Shown: one piece after another, positions 9,004-19,219 of the stretch | Layout: the number at the start of each line of letters is the position of its first letter | Numbering within the stretch: the first letter of the stretch is position 1 | From: Huaxiibacter chinensis | GTDB lineage: Bacteria; Pseudomonadota; Gammaproteobacteria; Enterobacterales; Enterobacteriaceae | Direction: 5' to 3' | NCBI RefSeq assembly: GCF_022171985.1 | Contig: NZ_JAJVHF010000001.1 | Location: 124,001 to 188,000, forward strand | DNA length: 64,000 nucleotides | The notes under the pieces: model-generated | What the model was told of the DNA's origin: nothing | Databases searched by the model: none | The model's input: only the letters and a program-made list of their open reading frames with translations | Program-made: the position numbers and the translations under genes

Positions 9004-9018
9004 TAGTACCTGTTAATA

Positions 9019-9048
9019 AAATGGCGCACATTGTGCGCCATTTTTTTT
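9019..9048. terminator. lpp terminator
   Basis: Stem ATGGCGCAC/GTGCGCCAT with loop ATT, flanked by AATAAA and an eight-T run; usable from both sides, between convergent lpp and ldtE. Confidence 0.9.
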
Positions 9049-9067
9049 ATCTGTATTCCGCTCATCG

Positions 9068-10081
9068 CTACTGCATGATGGCTTCACTCTGGTTTTCCGT
9101 GACCGCCGAAGACGCTCTGCTGTTCTGAACCGATAACACCGCGCTGTTGGCTGACGGTCCGTTTCCGGCTGATACCACCACCGGGATCCCTGCCCGACGA
9201 TACAACGCTTTATCGACCAGCGCCTTATCGCTGCCCTCCTCCGTGACAAAGGCCGCAAAGCCCGCCGTATGCGCGATCGGTGTGGTCTGTGGATTCTCAC
9301 CTTCTACCTGCGCCAGCGGTCGGTGTACTTCCACATAGCGTTTGCCATCCGGCTCGACAGAAAACTTCACCGGCTCATTAATGATTTGCACGCGCGTGCC
9401 GACACGGGTCTGTTCAAACAGCGCTTTAATGTCCGGGGCATTCATGCGCATACAGCCGGAACTGACGCGCAAGCCGACGCTGTCCGGCGCACTGGTCCCA
9501 TGGATAAGATATTCCCCATTACCAATGCCTAAACGCAACGCAAAGCGCCCCAGGGGATTGTTAGGGCCCGCTGGCACCACTGGCGGTAACTTGATCCCAT
9601 TTGCCAGTGAACGCGCTCTGATGCCCGCTGTAGGCGTCCAGGTAGGATTGGGGATTTTCTGACTCACCCGGGTGGTGGAGACCGGGGTTTCCAGTCCGAG
9701 CTGGCCAATGCCCAGCGGATAAACCTGGACAATATTTTCACCCGGCGGGAAATAGTAGAGTCGCAGTTCGGCCAGATTGACCACGATGCCTTCACGCGGT
9801 GTATCAGGTAGCAACATTTGTGACGGGATAGTGATGACCGTTCCCGGCGCCGGATTCACCGGGGCCATAGTATTATTGGTCTCAAGGATCACCTGCGCTG
9901 CGGTATTAAATCGCCGGGCAATAGCCTGAAGGTTTTTATCCCCTTCCTGAATGGTATAGGTCTGGTTTTGACCAATCAAACGGCTGCCCGCAGGCGGCAA
10001 GGGATAATCCATCGCGCGCGCAGAATGAAGCGCGCTGAAGGAACCAAGAAGTAAAAGTGTAATTAGAGACGCGCGCTTCAT
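9068..10081 (-). CDS. ldtE: L,D-transpeptidase LdtE
   Basis: Forms meso-DAP to meso-DAP (3-3) crosslinks in peptidoglycan in the periplasm. The 337-residue protein (E. coli LdtE/YnhG 334) has a signal peptide ending near ARA (residue 23), a LysM domain at about 41-87 ([18 protein letters not shown]), and a YkuD catalytic domain at about 97-235 with His194 ([11 protein letters not shown]) and Cys210 (SSGCMRM). Lies convergent to lpp as in E. coli and upstream-adjacent to the suf operon end. Confidence 0.95.
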   Translation of the reverse strand: MKRASLITLLLLGSFSALHSARAMDYPLPPAGSRLIGQNQTYTIQEGDKNLQAIARRFNTAAQVILETNNTMAPVNPAPGTVITIPSQMLLPDTPREGIVVNLAELRLYYFPPGENIVQVYPLGIGQLGLETPVSTTRVSQKIPNPTWTPTAGIRARSLANGIKLPPVVPAGPNNPLGRFALRLGIGNGEYLIHGTSAPDSVGLRVSSGCMRMNAPDIKALFEQTRVGTRVQIINEPVKFSVEPDGKRYVEVHRPLAQVEGENPQTTPIAHTAGFAAFVTEEGSDKALVDKALYRRAGIPVVVSAGNGPSANSAVLSVQNSRASSAVTENQSEAIMQ

Positions 10082-10178
10082 GCTGAGATTCCTTATTCAC
10101 TGGCTGAATGCCAGAAAGCTGAAACACCCGCGGGTAGAGAACCCGCCCGCGGAACAGAATGAGAGCTGTCTGTTTAGT

Positions 10179-10595
10179 CTAGCTAATGTTGGCTGCTTTG
10201 GTGCGAATTGCGCGGATCATTGCTTCCAGCCCTTGCGAGCGTGACGGCGTCAGGTGCTGGGTCAACGCCATTTTTTCAAACCACGGACGGACATCAAAGG
10301 CGAGAATATCCTGCGGCGTCATCGACTGATAAAGAATAAACACCACGGCGATAAGCCCTTTTACAATGGCAGCATCGCTGTCGCCCTGTAATTCAATCAC
10401 TCCGTCTTTATTTTGCTGCATCACAATCCAGACCTGGCTTTGACAGCCCTGGATAATATTGTCTGCACTGTGCGCCTCATCGCTGAGCGTCGGCAATCGT
10501 TGGCCCAGCTCAATGATATAGAGATATTTTTCTTCCCAGTTTGCGCAACGGCTGAAGTTACGCAACAGCTTATCTTTATCTGGCAACGCTGCCAT
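10179..10595 (-). CDS. sufE: SufE cysteine desulfuration protein
   Basis: Accepts persulfide sulfur from SufS and passes it to SufB. 138 residues, with the acceptor Cys51 in [10 protein letters not shown]. Last gene of the suf operon, 14 bases after the sufS stop. Full length and conserved. Confidence 0.97.
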   Translation of the reverse strand: MAALPDKDKLLRNFSRCANWEEKYLYIIELGQRLPTLSDEAHSADNIIQGCQSQVWIVMQQNKDGVIELQGDSDAAIVKGLIAVVFILYQSMTPQDILAFDVRPWFEKMALTQHLTPSRSQGLEAMIRAIRTKAANIS

Positions 10596-10609
10596 CTCTT
10601 GCCTCTCTC

Positions 10610-11830
10610 TTATCCCAACAGATGATGCGTACGTTTCAGTCCTGCCACCAGTCTGTCGATCTCTTCCGTTGTGTTATACATCACCAGCGATGCGCGGCAC
10701 ATGGCCGGAACCTGATAAAACGCCATGAGCGGCATGGCGCAATGGTGTCCGGTGCGTACCGCGACACCATAATTGTCGAGGAAACTGCCCACGTCATAAG
10801 CGTGATGTTTACCCAAATTGAAGGCAATCACCCCTTTACGCGTCGCGGGGCCGTAAAGGATTAAATCCGGCACGCTGCTCAGGGCATCCAGCGCATAGCG
10901 CATCAGCGTCTGTTCATACTCGTCGATGGCCTCAAGGCCAATGGCGCTGACATAATCAATGGCCGCGCCGAGGCCGATAATGCCGCCCGTATTTGGCGTG
11001 CCCGCTTCGAAACGCCAGGGCGCTTTCGCGTAGGTGGTGCCCTCTGTCAGGCTGACCGTGGCAATCATCGACCCGCCTCCTTCCCAGGGTGGCATCGCCT
11101 GTAAAATCTCTTCTTTGACGTACAGCACGCCGATACCGGTCGGCCCGTAGAGTTTATGGCCGGAAAAGACATAAAAATCGCAGTCCAGCGCCTGCACATC
11201 CACCGCATGGTGCATCACCGCCTGAGCGCCATCCACCAGTACTTTTGCGCCAGCCTGATGCGCTTTGGCAATGATGTCGCCGACAGGGTTTTCTGTCCCC
11301 AGCACGTTAGAGACGTGGGTGACCGCCACCAGGCGCGTGCGTTCGTCAAGCAGACTATCCAGGACCTCAAGCTGCAACGTGCCATCGGCATTGAGCGGAA
11401 TCACCCGCAGCTCGGCGCCCGTTCGTTCACAAAGCATCTGCCAGGGCACGATATTGGCGTGATGCTCCATTTGCGTGATGATGACGTTGTCACCGGCATG
11501 GACCTGCGCATTTCCCCAGCTGTTCGCCACCAGATTGATACCCTCGGTGGTGCCGCGCACGAAGACCAGCTCCTCAGGCGATCGCGCATGAAGGAAAGCG
11601 CCAGCGCGGATGCGCACGTTTTCCATGCGTTCGGTCGCCTCGGCGCTCAGGGTATGAATTCCCCGATGCACCGCAGCATAGCCGTGACGATAAAATTCGG
11701 CTTCAGCGTCAATCACCTGAGCCGGTTTTTGCGCGCTGGCAGCGCTGTCGAGATAGGCAAGCGGCAGACCATTGACTTCACGGGTCAGGACAGGAAAATC
11801 CGCCCGCACGTTCTCTACAGAAAAACTCAT
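10610..11830 (-). CDS. sufS: cysteine desulfurase SufS
   Basis: Removes sulfur from cysteine, leaving alanine and an enzyme persulfide. 406 residues. Lys226 in [10 protein letters not shown] binds pyridoxal phosphate, His124 lies in MEHHANI, and Cys364 in RTGHHCAMP carries the persulfide. Start overlaps the sufD stop in ATGA (11827-11830), implying coupled translation. Works with SufE in iron-sulfur assembly under iron limitation or oxidative stress. Confidence 0.98.
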   Translation of the reverse strand: MSFSVENVRADFPVLTREVNGLPLAYLDSAASAQKPAQVIDAEAEFYRHGYAAVHRGIHTLSAEATERMENVRIRAGAFLHARSPEELVFVRGTTEGINLVANSWGNAQVHAGDNVIITQMEHHANIVPWQMLCERTGAELRVIPLNADGTLQLEVLDSLLDERTRLVAVTHVSNVLGTENPVGDIIAKAHQAGAKVLVDGAQAVMHHAVDVQALDCDFYVFSGHKLYGPTGIGVLYVKEEILQAMPPWEGGGSMIATVSLTEGTTYAKAPWRFEAGTPNTGGIIGLGAAIDYVSAIGLEAIDEYEQTLMRYALDALSSVPDLILYGPATRKGVIAFNLGKHHAYDVGSFLDNYGVAVRTGHHCAMPLMAFYQVPAMCRASLVMYNTTEEIDRLVAGLKRTHHLLG

Positions 11831-13098
11831 GCTTCGCCTCCAGGCAGACGCTCACCGATCCGGCCCAGCACCTGCTGTTTTAACGTGTCATCGCGCAACG
11901 CCTCCGTCAGTTCGGCGGCAAATGCGTAGATGATCATCTTCTGCGCCGCCTGCTGGCTTATACCGCGTGAACGCAGGTAGAACATCTGTTCGTCGTCGAT
12001 ACGTCCCACCGTTGCACCGTGGCTACACTTCACATCGTCAGCGTAAATTTCCAGCTGCGGCTTGGTATCCACCTCGGACAGCCGTCCCAGCAACAGATTA
12101 TTGTTGGTCATCTGACCATCCGTCTTAATGGCGTGTTGCGCCACTTTGATCAGACCGTTAAACACCGCACGGCCTTTATCGTTAACGATAACCTTATGCA
12201 TCTGACGACTATTGCAATAGCCCTTATTGTGCTCAAGCCAGGTGCGCGTGTCGCACACTTCTGACTTCACCGGCATCGCCAGGCTGTTAATGCGAAGGGT
12301 GGTGTTTTCACCGTTCAGCTGCGTGCTGGTGTTATGACGAAGTACCGCGCCGCCCAACAGGAAACTGTGGCTGAATGCCCCGGCATCTCCCCCCATAACC
12401 AGATCGTTATGGGCAAAGTGATGACAACCGGCGTTTTCAAAGGCCAGCTTAATATGATGCAGCTGGGCATTTGCCGCCACGTTCATCGTTACACGCGCGC
12501 CGGTGAAGTGCGGCAGCGAGTTAAGGCTGACGTAGTGTTCAATGAGCGTTGCTTCTGCACCTTCTGCCAGCTCAAGATGGTGCCGATAGTGGGCCGTATT
12601 GATCTCCGTCCCTTCAACGCCCTGGGTGATGTGCATGAGCAACAACGGCTTCGCCGGGCGCTGGTTGCGCTTAACCTGAATATGCGTCACGCCCGCAGAG
12701 AGACTTTCGGTTAAATGCAGAAAGACGTCTGGCTGCACAGGCGCCAGAAGGGAGTGACGATCGTCGTTAACCGTTACGTCAAAACCGCTTTCAGCCGTAT
12801 TGTCACTGAGTTCGGGACGGTAGTGACCGTCGACAAAGACCAGCCTTACCGCATCGATGTCAAGCGCCAGCGCATCTCGCTGAGCGGGGCTTACTTCGGC
12901 CGGACGAAGAACAAAGTCCGCGTTGAGCAACCCGTCAAGCGGCGTGTATTTCCAGTTTTCATGTTTGCGCGTCGGCAGGCCCAGACGCAACATCTGCTGA
13001 AGATGATGTTGCGCGTACTCAGAACGATTCTCCCCCTGAGCCTCAAACAGGCGGTGCCACTGCTGCAGCGCCTTACTGTTGTTCGGTAAGCCAGCCAT
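11827..13098 (-). CDS. sufD: SufD scaffold subunit
   Basis: Part of the SufBC2D iron-sulfur scaffold. With the ATG at 13098 ([14 protein letters not shown]) the protein is 423 residues, equal to E. coli SufD; the longer frame from 13137 lies inside sufC and is rejected. The conserved His of [11 protein letters not shown] (His360 in E. coli) is present. The start overlaps the 3' end of sufC by 26 bases. Confidence 0.97.
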   Translation of the reverse strand: MAGLPNNSKALQQWHRLFEAQGENRSEYAQHHLQQMLRLGLPTRKHENWKYTPLDGLLNADFVLRPAEVSPAQRDALALDIDAVRLVFVDGHYRPELSDNTAESGFDVTVNDDRHSLLAPVQPDVFLHLTESLSAGVTHIQVKRNQRPAKPLLLMHITQGVEGTEINTAHYRHHLELAEGAEATLIEHYVSLNSLPHFTGARVTMNVAANAQLHHIKLAFENAGCHHFAHNDLVMGGDAGAFSHSFLLGGAVLRHNTSTQLNGENTTLRINSLAMPVKSEVCDTRTWLEHNKGYCNSRQMHKVIVNDKGRAVFNGLIKVAQHAIKTDGQMTNNNLLLGRLSEVDTKPQLEIYADDVKCSHGATVGRIDDEQMFYLRSRGISQQAAQKMIIYAFAAELTEALRDDTLKQQVLGRIGERLPGGEA

Positions 13099-13819
13099 AG
13101 CCCTGCTCCTCCAGTTGTTTGACCAGAGTGAAATCACCGGACTTAACGATGCGGCCCTGATACAGCACGTGCACGTAATCCGGTTTGATATAGTCCAGAA
13201 TGCGCTGGTAGTGCGTCACGATAATGAACGACCGCTTGCCGTCTCGCAGGGAGTTGACGCCGTCAGCGACGATTTTCAGCGCATCAATATCCAGGCCAGA
13301 GTCGGTCTCATCCAGAATGCACAAATCAGGCTCAAGTACCGCCATTTGCAGGATATCGTTACGTTTCTTCTCGCCGCCGGAGAACCCCACGTTGACCGAG
13401 CGGGTCAGCAGATCTTCGGGCATTTTGAGCAGCTTGATCTTCTCTTCCATTAAATCCTGGAAATCAAAGCGATCCAGCGCCTCTTCCCCACGGTATTTGC
13501 GCACCGCGTTCAGTGAGGTTTGCAGGAAGAACTGATTGCTGACACCCGGGATCTCGACCGGATACTGGAACGCCATAAAGATCCCCTCGCCAGCCCTGTC
13601 TTCCGGTGACAGTTCGAGTAAATCCTTACCTTTAAATTCGACAGAACCCCCGACCACTTCGTAATCTTCCCGGCCCGCCAGCGTTGCTGAAAGGGTACTT
13701 TTCCCGGACCCGTTTGGCCCCATAATGGCATGCACCTCGCCCGGGCGAACGTCGATATTCAGCCCGCGCAGGATCGCTTTATCTTCCACGCTGACCTGTA
13801 AATCTTTAATGCTTAACAT
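13073..13819 (-). CDS. sufC: SufC ATPase
   Basis: ABC-type ATPase that drives conformational change of the SufBC2D scaffold. 248 residues, Walker A GPNGSGKST at 34-42, signature GFSGGEKKR, Walker B LCILDETDSGLD with the family-specific ETDSGLD. 16 bases after the sufB stop. Confidence 0.97.
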   Translation of the reverse strand: MLSIKDLQVSVEDKAILRGLNIDVRPGEVHAIMGPNGSGKSTLSATLAGREDYEVVGGSVEFKGKDLLELSPEDRAGEGIFMAFQYPVEIPGVSNQFFLQTSLNAVRKYRGEEALDRFDFQDLMEEKIKLLKMPEDLLTRSVNVGFSGGEKKRNDILQMAVLEPDLCILDETDSGLDIDALKIVADGVNSLRDGKRSFIIVTHYQRILDYIKPDYVHVLYQGRIVKSGDFTLVKQLEEQGYGWLTEQQ

Positions 13820-13835
13820 GTGCTTTCCTTAATCC

Positions 13836-15323
13836 TTAACCGACGCTGTGTTCAAGGCTAATCGCCAACAGTTTTTGCGCTTCTACGGCAAATTCGAGCG
13901 GCAGTTCAGAGAACACGTCTTTGCAGAAGCCGTTCACAATCATCGAAATCGCATCTTCTTCGCTGATCCCGCGTTGCAGGCAATAGAAGAGCTGATCTTC
14001 ACCAATGCGCGAGGTGGTCGCTTCGTGTTCCAGCTGCGCGCTATTGTTTCGACACTCCACGTACGGGAAGGTATGCGCGCCGCAATCCGTGCCAATCAGC
14101 ATGGAATCACACTGGGTAAAGTTGCGCGCGTTGGTCGCCGTCGGCATGATTTTCACTAACCCGCGATAGCTGTTCTGGCTATGACCGGCAGAGATGCCTT
14201 TTGAGATGATCGTCGATTTGGTGTTCTTGCCGATATGGATCATTTTGGTGCCGGTATCGGCCTGCTGATGTCCGCTGGTCAACGCCACAGAGTAGAATTC
14301 GCCAATGGAGTTATCCCCGCGCAGAATACAGCTCGGGTATTTCCAGGTAATGGCTGAACCGGTTTCTGACTGGGTCCAGGACATCTTGCTGTTTTCACCT
14401 TCGCAGAGCGCCCGCTTGGTGACAAAGTTAAGAATACCGCCGGTATTACCGTCTCCGGGGAACCAGTTCTGCACCGTCGAGTATTTCACCTCGGCGTCTT
14501 TATGGATGATGACTTCAACGACCGCGGCATGAAGCTGATAGCTATCACGGACCGGTGCCGAACAGCCTTCGATGTAGCTGACGTAGCTCCCTTCATCCGC
14601 CACCAGGATCGTGCGTTCGAACTGACCGGTTTTTTCCGCATTAATGCGAAAATAGGTCGATAGCTCCATCGGGCAACGCACGCCTTTCGGAATATAGATA
14701 AAGGTGCCGTCTGAGGCCACCGCCGCATTCAGTGCGGCAAAAAAGTTATCGTTGCTGGGAACGACGGTCCCGATATATTTTTTCACCAGTTCGGGATGAT
14801 CGTGGATCGCCTCGCCGAAAGAACAGAAAATAATGCCCTGCTCCGCCAGCTTGCCGCGATAGGTCGTTGCCACCGAAACGGAGTCAAAGATCGCATCAAC
14901 CGCCACTTCACGCCCTTCACGCACGGGCACGCCCAGCTGCTCAAACGCATCTTCCACTTCTTTGCTCAGATAGGCGTTGGCGCCGGTTTGCTGCACTGCG
15001 CCCGGCTGAGAGGCGCAGGTATCGTCACAGCTGCCGCAAGAAGGTGCGGAGTAGTAGCTGTAATCCTGATAATTGAGCTTGTCGTAATGCGCTTTCAGCC
15101 AGTGAGGCTCGTCCATCTCCAGCCATGCACGAAACGCACTCAGGCGAAACTCGAGCATCCATTCCGGCTCGTTACGTTTAGCCGAGATCGCCCGAACGAC
15201 ATCCTCATTGATGCCCTTCGCCAGCTCGTCGGTTTGCAGCTGAGTGAAGAACCCCTCTTTATAATTAAGGTGTCCGCCGCTCCAGGTGTTGACGTCATCA
15301 GTTGCTTCAGTATTACGAGACAT
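13836..15323 (-). CDS. sufB: SufB scaffold subunit
   Basis: Core of the SufBC2D scaffold on which clusters are built. The ATG at 15323 ([11 protein letters not shown]) gives 495 residues, as in E. coli; the longer frame from 15362 would overlap sufA and lacks homology. The functional Cys in [11 protein letters not shown] (Cys405 in E. coli) is present, as is the N-terminal CGSCDDTC cluster. Begins 8 bases after the sufA stop. Confidence 0.97.
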   Translation of the reverse strand: MSRNTEATDDVNTWSGGHLNYKEGFFTQLQTDELAKGINEDVVRAISAKRNEPEWMLEFRLSAFRAWLEMDEPHWLKAHYDKLNYQDYSYYSAPSCGSCDDTCASQPGAVQQTGANAYLSKEVEDAFEQLGVPVREGREVAVDAIFDSVSVATTYRGKLAEQGIIFCSFGEAIHDHPELVKKYIGTVVPSNDNFFAALNAAVASDGTFIYIPKGVRCPMELSTYFRINAEKTGQFERTILVADEGSYVSYIEGCSAPVRDSYQLHAAVVEVIIHKDAEVKYSTVQNWFPGDGNTGGILNFVTKRALCEGENSKMSWTQSETGSAITWKYPSCILRGDNSIGEFYSVALTSGHQQADTGTKMIHIGKNTKSTIISKGISAGHSQNSYRGLVKIMPTATNARNFTQCDSMLIGTDCGAHTFPYVECRNNSAQLEHEATTSRIGEDQLFYCLQRGISEEDAISMIVNGFCKDVFSELPLEFAVEAQKLLAISLEHSVG

Positions 15324-15331
15324 AGTACCGC

Positions 15332-15700
15332 CTATACCCCAAAGCTTTCGCCACAGCCGCACTCGTTCTGCGCTTTCGGGTTATTAAATTTAAATAACTG
15401 GTTTAAACCTTCGCGCACATAATCGACTTCAGTCCCGTCGATAAAAGGCATTGCCTGTAATGCGACATACAGTTTTGCCCCATCGGTTTCAAAAACCAGA
15501 TCGTCTTTTTCGCCTTCCGTAACGGTATCCAGCACGTAGCCGAACCCGGCACAGCCGGTCTGTTTCACGCCTAACCGCAGGCCAATAATTTCAGGGTTTT
15601 TCGCCACCAGCTCGTGAATATGCGCTGCGGCAGCAGGCGTAAGAGATAAGCCGCGCCAGGTGAAATCCGCGGGGTTAAAGGTTTCTGACTGCAATTCCAT
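15332..15700 (-). CDS. sufA: A-type iron-sulfur carrier SufA
   Basis: Carries clusters from SufBCD to target proteins. 122 residues; the three cluster ligands are Cys50 (KQTGCAGFG), Cys114 and Cys116 (ECGCGES). First gene of the sufABCDSE operon, with GAGGTGG as ribosome site. Confidence 0.97.
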   Translation of the reverse strand: MELQSETFNPADFTWRGLSLTPAAAAHIHELVAKNPEIIGLRLGVKQTGCAGFGYVLDTVTEGEKDDLVFETDGAKLYVALQAMPFIDGTEVDYVREGLNQLFKFNNPKAQNECGCGESFGV

Positions 15701-15744
15701 AGGTCCACCTCATCGATTAAGCCACACAGGGCATAACACCATGT

Positions 15745-15766
15745 TAGTGATAACGATTATCACTTC
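15745..15766. promoter_or_regulatory. Fur-type box in the suf promoter
   Basis: GTGATAACGATTATCAC (15747-15763) is a Fur-box-like palindrome lying between a minus-strand -35 (TTGAAG) and -10 (TAACAT). suf is Fur-repressed in E. coli. IscR, OxyR and IHF sites, known there, could not be placed with confidence. Confidence 0.75.
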
Positions 15767-16102
15767 AACCCCCTGATAGCAGGGGCTTTCGGTTAAACCG
15801 CCCTTTTTGGCAACTTTACTTAAGCATAGACCCTGCATAGCGAGAGAGCATCGTTGGATGTAAATGTTCAATTAATTGAAAAATATAAGATTAAGCAGGG
15901 CTGACAAGCGTGACTGGTTGAAAAGCAAATGATGTATCGAAAATGCCTATTTTTGAGATAGCCGCAGTAAAAGTTCAAATGAGGCCAAGGGTTCGATTTT
16001 AAGTTGACGACTGCCTCCAGGAATCCCCTGAAACAGGTCGCGAGAATTTGTGATTTCGTCCACAACTTCTAAGCTTAAGACTGACACAAAAAGGAGAACG
16101 TT
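15767..16102. other. intergenic region between sufA and the glycine-zipper gene
   Basis: Holds the upstream suf control region and the rightward promoter of the next gene. No ORF with a credible start is visible. The E. coli sRNA rydB lies between sufA and ydiH, but I could not recognise it here. Confidence 0.4.
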
Positions 16103-16375
16103 ATGTCATCACAAGATTTTGAGAATGAAGCAGATCGCCTGGCAAATAAAGCTTTCAACAAAGCTGATGAAGTGGCGGGCGAAGCGCAATATCAGTTCGG
16201 TGATGCAGTTGATTCACCTAAACATCAGCTTAAAGGCGCGGCCAGAAAGTATGCGGCCAAAGCCTCCGACGTGGCAGACGATGTCTCGGAAAGAGTGCGC
16301 GATAACCCACTGACCGGGTTAATGGCGGCTGGTGCTATTGGTCTTATTATTGGTCTGTTGGTTGGGCGTAAATAA
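16103..16375 (+). CDS. glycine-zipper membrane-anchored protein (ElaB/YqjD/DUF883-like)
   Basis: 90 residues. The first 65 are charged, Ala-rich helix with CsbD-like AD..AGEAQ spacing; the last 22 are one hydrophobic segment with small-residue repeats (GLMAAGAIGLIIGLLVGRK) that matches the C-terminal anchor of ElaB and YqjD, stationary-phase inner-membrane proteins that bind ribosomes. AAGGAG 7 bases before the ATG supports the start. The C-terminal likeness is clear; the ribosome role is inferred from the family only. Confidence 0.75.
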   Translation: MSSQDFENEADRLANKAFNKADEVAGEAQYQFGDAVDSPKHQLKGAARKYAAKASDVADDVSERVRDNPLTGLMAAGAIGLIIGLLVGRK

Positions 16376-16394
16376 TAGTGGCCCGTAAGGCCAA

Positions 16395-17132
16395 TCAGAA
16401 CTCTGCACCGTGGAAGGAAACTGCAAATCCTTGTTCGTGCCAGTGATCTAACTGCTCCTGCTGCCGTGCAGTGGGAGCTTTTCCCGTCCAGACGAAAATC
16501 TTTTGACCGGGAAACAGTTCAGGACGAGGAGAATCGATAGGGTCCGCCAGGACATCAATATGCCATCCTTTCTGTGACAGACGCGCCGCCTCCAGCCATA
16601 AACGTGTGCGATCTTCACAATCCCAGCCAATTAATAACGCATCTTTCCCGGGCTTTTTACGCGATTCCACCAGCGACGCGGCTGCCACCTCAATCAGGAC
16701 GCCGTCCAGCATGCTGGCCATATGACGCACCGTATTTTGGTCAAGACTCATGCGCTGGCGCACGGGCACCAGGATGTTGTCGATAAGGGCTTCTAAGGAG
16801 TGTTCGCGGCGTAATTCAGCAAGTCGGGCGCGGAGCTTTGTCGGGCTGGCATAACGTACCACGAGCATCATCTCTTCCTGAGAGGAGCTCCACCCGCTTT
16901 GCGTCATCAACTCTTCGGTTCCGAGCAGGGCTTTAACCTTCCCCACCGACACGCCGCTTTTCATCAGGCGTTTAATTTCTTCGATACGCAGAATGTCTTC
17001 TTCATCAAACTGCCGATGACCGCCTTCACTGCGTTGAGGTTTAAGCAAACCATAGCGACGTTGCCACGCACGCAGCGTTACGGGGTTGATTCCGCATCGT
17101 TCGGCCACTTCGCCGATACTGTAATAGGCCAT
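16395..17132 (-). CDS. bluR: MerR-family blue-light-pathway repressor BluR
   Basis: 245 residues (E. coli BluR/YcgE 243). The N-terminal MerR helix-turn-helix [32 protein letters not shown] segment, then RSEGGHR and a C-terminal sensory domain related to cobalamin-binding folds but lacking the B12 His motif. In E. coli BluR represses ycgZ-ymgABC and is released by lit BluF. The ATG at 17132 with GGGAG upstream is chosen; longer starts (to 17231) would run into the control region. Convergent with the glycine-zipper gene, 19 bases away, and upstream of it lies bluF on the same strand. Confidence 0.9.
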   Translation of the reverse strand: MAYYSIGEVAERCGINPVTLRAWQRRYGLLKPQRSEGGHRQFDEEDILRIEEIKRLMKSGVSVGKVKALLGTEELMTQSGWSSSQEEMMLVVRYASPTKLRARLAELRREHSLEALIDNILVPVRQRMSLDQNTVRHMASMLDGVLIEVAAASLVESRKKPGKDALLIGWDCEDRTRLWLEAARLSQKGWHIDVLADPIDSPRPELFPGQKIFVWTGKAPTARQQEQLDHWHEQGFAVSFHGAEF

Positions 17133-17184
17133 TAACTCCCTCACGCTTAAGACTTCCATACTAAAACTAACTAACCTTATCAGA

Positions 17185-17204
17185 TTGTACAAATGAAATG
17201 TATA
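17185..17204. promoter_or_regulatory. TGTACA/TGTATA half-sites upstream of bluR
   Basis: TGTACA at 17186-17191 and TGTATA at 17199-17204, 7 bases apart, about 60 bases before the bluR start. Candidate BluR or related MerR operator. Confidence 0.4.
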
Positions 17205-17266
17205 ACCAAGAACCCGGCGGATAACAAGCATCTGTTAAGCAAACCGGGAACTTGTTTACATATTGT

Positions 17267-17290
17267 TGTACAAATTTTAAAGGCTGTACA
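17267..17290. promoter_or_regulatory. paired TGTACA half-sites between bluR and bluF
   Basis: TGTACA at 17267-17272 and 17285-17290 separated by exactly 12 bases. This spacing equals the T(G/A)TACA-N12-TGTATA operator recalled for the light-responsive MerR regulator LitR. Confidence 0.45.
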
Positions 17291-17319
17291 GCTAATCGTG
17301 AGGGCGATGAGCCGGAAGA

Positions 17320-18540
17320 TTAAAACTCAGATTTCTTTTCTGGCCAGGCAATCGGAGGGATGCCTCCCAGTCTTGGACTGGCAAAAAGATGGCCCTGGAA
17401 CTCAGAGATCCCGGCAGATTCCAGCCACATCCACTCTTCCGCTTTTTCGACGCCTACGGCGCAAAACTGAATTTCCAGCGAAGAACAACATTTGATGATG
17501 GCCTGAATGATCGCCTGCCGTGGCCCGCTTTTATGCACATCAGCCACTAATTCGCGGTTAATTTTGATGCGGTCGGGCTGAAACTGCGCCAGTAAGAGTA
17601 ACCCGGCAAACCCGGCGCCAAAGTGATCAATTGCCACGCTGATACCCGCGCTTTTTAACTCCCTGACGGCCCCTTTAAATTCATTAAGGCGGGAAATCAC
17701 CTCACTTTCGGTGAATTCAATGATGATCTGCTCAGGCACCAGCCCGTTAGCCTCGATCTCTCTTAACAGGAAATTGACCGCGCCCGGGACATTGACCAGC
17801 GTCATGGGTAAAAGATTCAGCGATAACGTCTGCCCCTGCAGGCCTAGCGCGCTGGCCATGGCCAGGGCCACCTGCTTGCTGTTGAGATCGGATTCATACA
17901 CATCATGGTCACTCAGCGAGGCAAAATAGTCGCCCGGTGAGCCGCCCGAAGGCGTACGGACCAGGGCTTCCCACGACACCACGTTCAGGGTGAAGGGATC
18001 TACGATAGGCTGGAATGCAAAGCTGCAGTCAGCCCCCTTCGCCACCACGGCAGGCTGGCGGGAAAACGCGTCTTCCTGAGGGATAAACTCCCACGAATCC
18101 CCGGGGGGAATTTCGTAATAGTTCTCTTTTTCAGTGGCTTCGACAAACGTGCGGAAAAACTGTAACGCCCTGTCGTTGTAGGTCAACTGGAAGCGGGTTG
18201 TCCCTTTATCAAGCACCTGCTGGAGCACCTCCTCCCGGTCATAGCGACGCAGGTCAAAGAGTTCCATCCCCACCTTGCCGAATCGCCTGGACGGCGCAAA
18301 ATCATAGAGCAATTCAACCACGTTATAGTGGCGCGCATCCTTGCAAATATGCTGGTAGATAGAAGTCACGCTCTCTTCCGGGCCTTCGAGCAGCTGGAAG
18401 AAATGCGTTCCGTTAAACAATAAAATCCCCGTGACGTCTGACTGCCGGTTGGTGATATTTGCGGCGGCGACCATCTCTTCCAGAGCTTTAACTGCCACGT
18501 TCGCGCAAATATGACTGCGGTAAATAATGGTTGTAAGCAT
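17320..18540 (-). CDS. bluF: BLUF-EAL blue-light receptor BluF
   Basis: 406 residues (E. coli BluF/YcgF 403). BLUF domain at about 1-95 with the flavin-contacting Tyr7 and Gln49; degenerate EAL domain at about 150-400. In E. coli BluF binds no c-di-GMP and, when lit, antagonises BluR. Here the EAL domain reads ExLxR (EALVR) and ends GVE, closer to an active EAL than E. coli, but DDFG is DHFG and AEGVE is AVGVE. The ATG at 18540 gives MLTTIIYRSH as in E. coli; the longer frame to 18624 is not supported. Confidence 0.93.
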   Translation of the reverse strand: MLTTIIYRSHICANVAVKALEEMVAAANITNRQSDVTGILLFNGTHFFQLLEGPEESVTSIYQHICKDARHYNVVELLYDFAPSRRFGKVGMELFDLRRYDREEVLQQVLDKGTTRFQLTYNDRALQFFRTFVEATEKENYYEIPPGDSWEFIPQEDAFSRQPAVVAKGADCSFAFQPIVDPFTLNVVSWEALVRTPSGGSPGDYFASLSDHDVYESDLNSKQVALAMASALGLQGQTLSLNLLPMTLVNVPGAVNFLLREIEANGLVPEQIIIEFTESEVISRLNEFKGAVRELKSAGISVAIDHFGAGFAGLLLLAQFQPDRIKINRELVADVHKSGPRQAIIQAIIKCCSSLEIQFCAVGVEKAEEWMWLESAGISEFQGHLFASPRLGGIPPIAWPEKKSEF

Positions 18541-18676
18541 GATTTCCCAGGGCGTTGATAAAGTGGACCACGCGTGCGAAGCAAGGTGGGTATCCCTTGT
18601 TATACCACATTCGTTGCATAACAAATAATTTACAGCTCAAGGATTTACCGCCCCTCGCGTGACAAATGAGCAAGCT

Positions 18677-18709
18677 TGTACAACTTTTAACGTTGACGTG
18701 TTTTGTACA
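18677..18709. promoter_or_regulatory. TGTACA half-sites upstream of bluF
   Basis: TGTACA at 18677-18682 and 18704-18709 in the A/T-rich divergent region between bluF and ycgZ. Confidence 0.4.
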
Positions 18710-18800
18710 ATATATTTTTGACTGTTTCATTCGCAAAAATACGCATAAGCAATTGATTTATATGGCACACTATTTCTGACTTAAAAAAAATCGAAAATAC

Positions 18801-18838
18801 TGTACATTTTTTATGTACAGATTTAAAAAAACTGTATA
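18801..18838. promoter_or_regulatory. TGTACA/TGTATA half-sites at the ycgZ promoter
   Basis: TGTACA at 18801-18806 and 18814-18819, then TGTATA at 18833-18838, ending 46 bases before the ycgZ start. The last half-site coincides with a plausible -10 region, a position suited to repression. Confidence 0.45.
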
Positions 18839-18884
18839 CCTTATTTGTAACGCGAGTGATTAAACTTTTTTACAGGAGCGAAAC

Positions 18885-19124
18885 ATGCAACAGAACGGAT
18901 ACCAGCTCGATGCCGCTGCTGCTATAGCGCAGTACTTTGACAAAGCGGCCCTGCCATCGCAGCAGGAAACACTGGGCCAGGTGGTTGTCGAAATTCTGCG
19001 TGATGGACGGAGTCTTAATCGCAAGACGCTCTGCACCAAATTACTGGGCAGACTCGAAAAGGCCACTGACACGCATGAGGAACAACATTATCAAATGCTG
19101 ATCGGTTTATTATTCGATCGATAA
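18885..19124 (+). CDS. ycgZ: YcgZ, connector protein of the blue-light/Rcs pathway
   Basis: 79 residues (E. coli 78): QQETLGQVVVEILRDGRSL and YQMLIGLLF match recalled YcgZ. AGGAG lies 8 bases before the ATG. In E. coli ycgZ-ymgA-ariR(-ymgC) are BluR-repressed small proteins that act through the Rcs phosphorelay to raise colanic acid and lower curli. First of three rightward small genes. Confidence 0.9.
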   Translation: MQQNGYQLDAAAAIAQYFDKAALPSQQETLGQVVVEILRDGRSLNRKTLCTKLLGRLEKATDTHEEQHYQMLIGLLFDR

Positions 19125-19219
19125 GGTGAGCCAAACCATTAATAGATTTCCTGGGTTGTCGGTCAACAGAACGAAGGAATGCTCCAGACAAGCGCAACCA
19201 GGCGATCAGAGATGCAGTT

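Noticed and set aside
15767-16102. sRNA rydB near sufA
   Set aside because: Expected by E. coli position, but I could not recall or recognise its sequence here or before ydiH.
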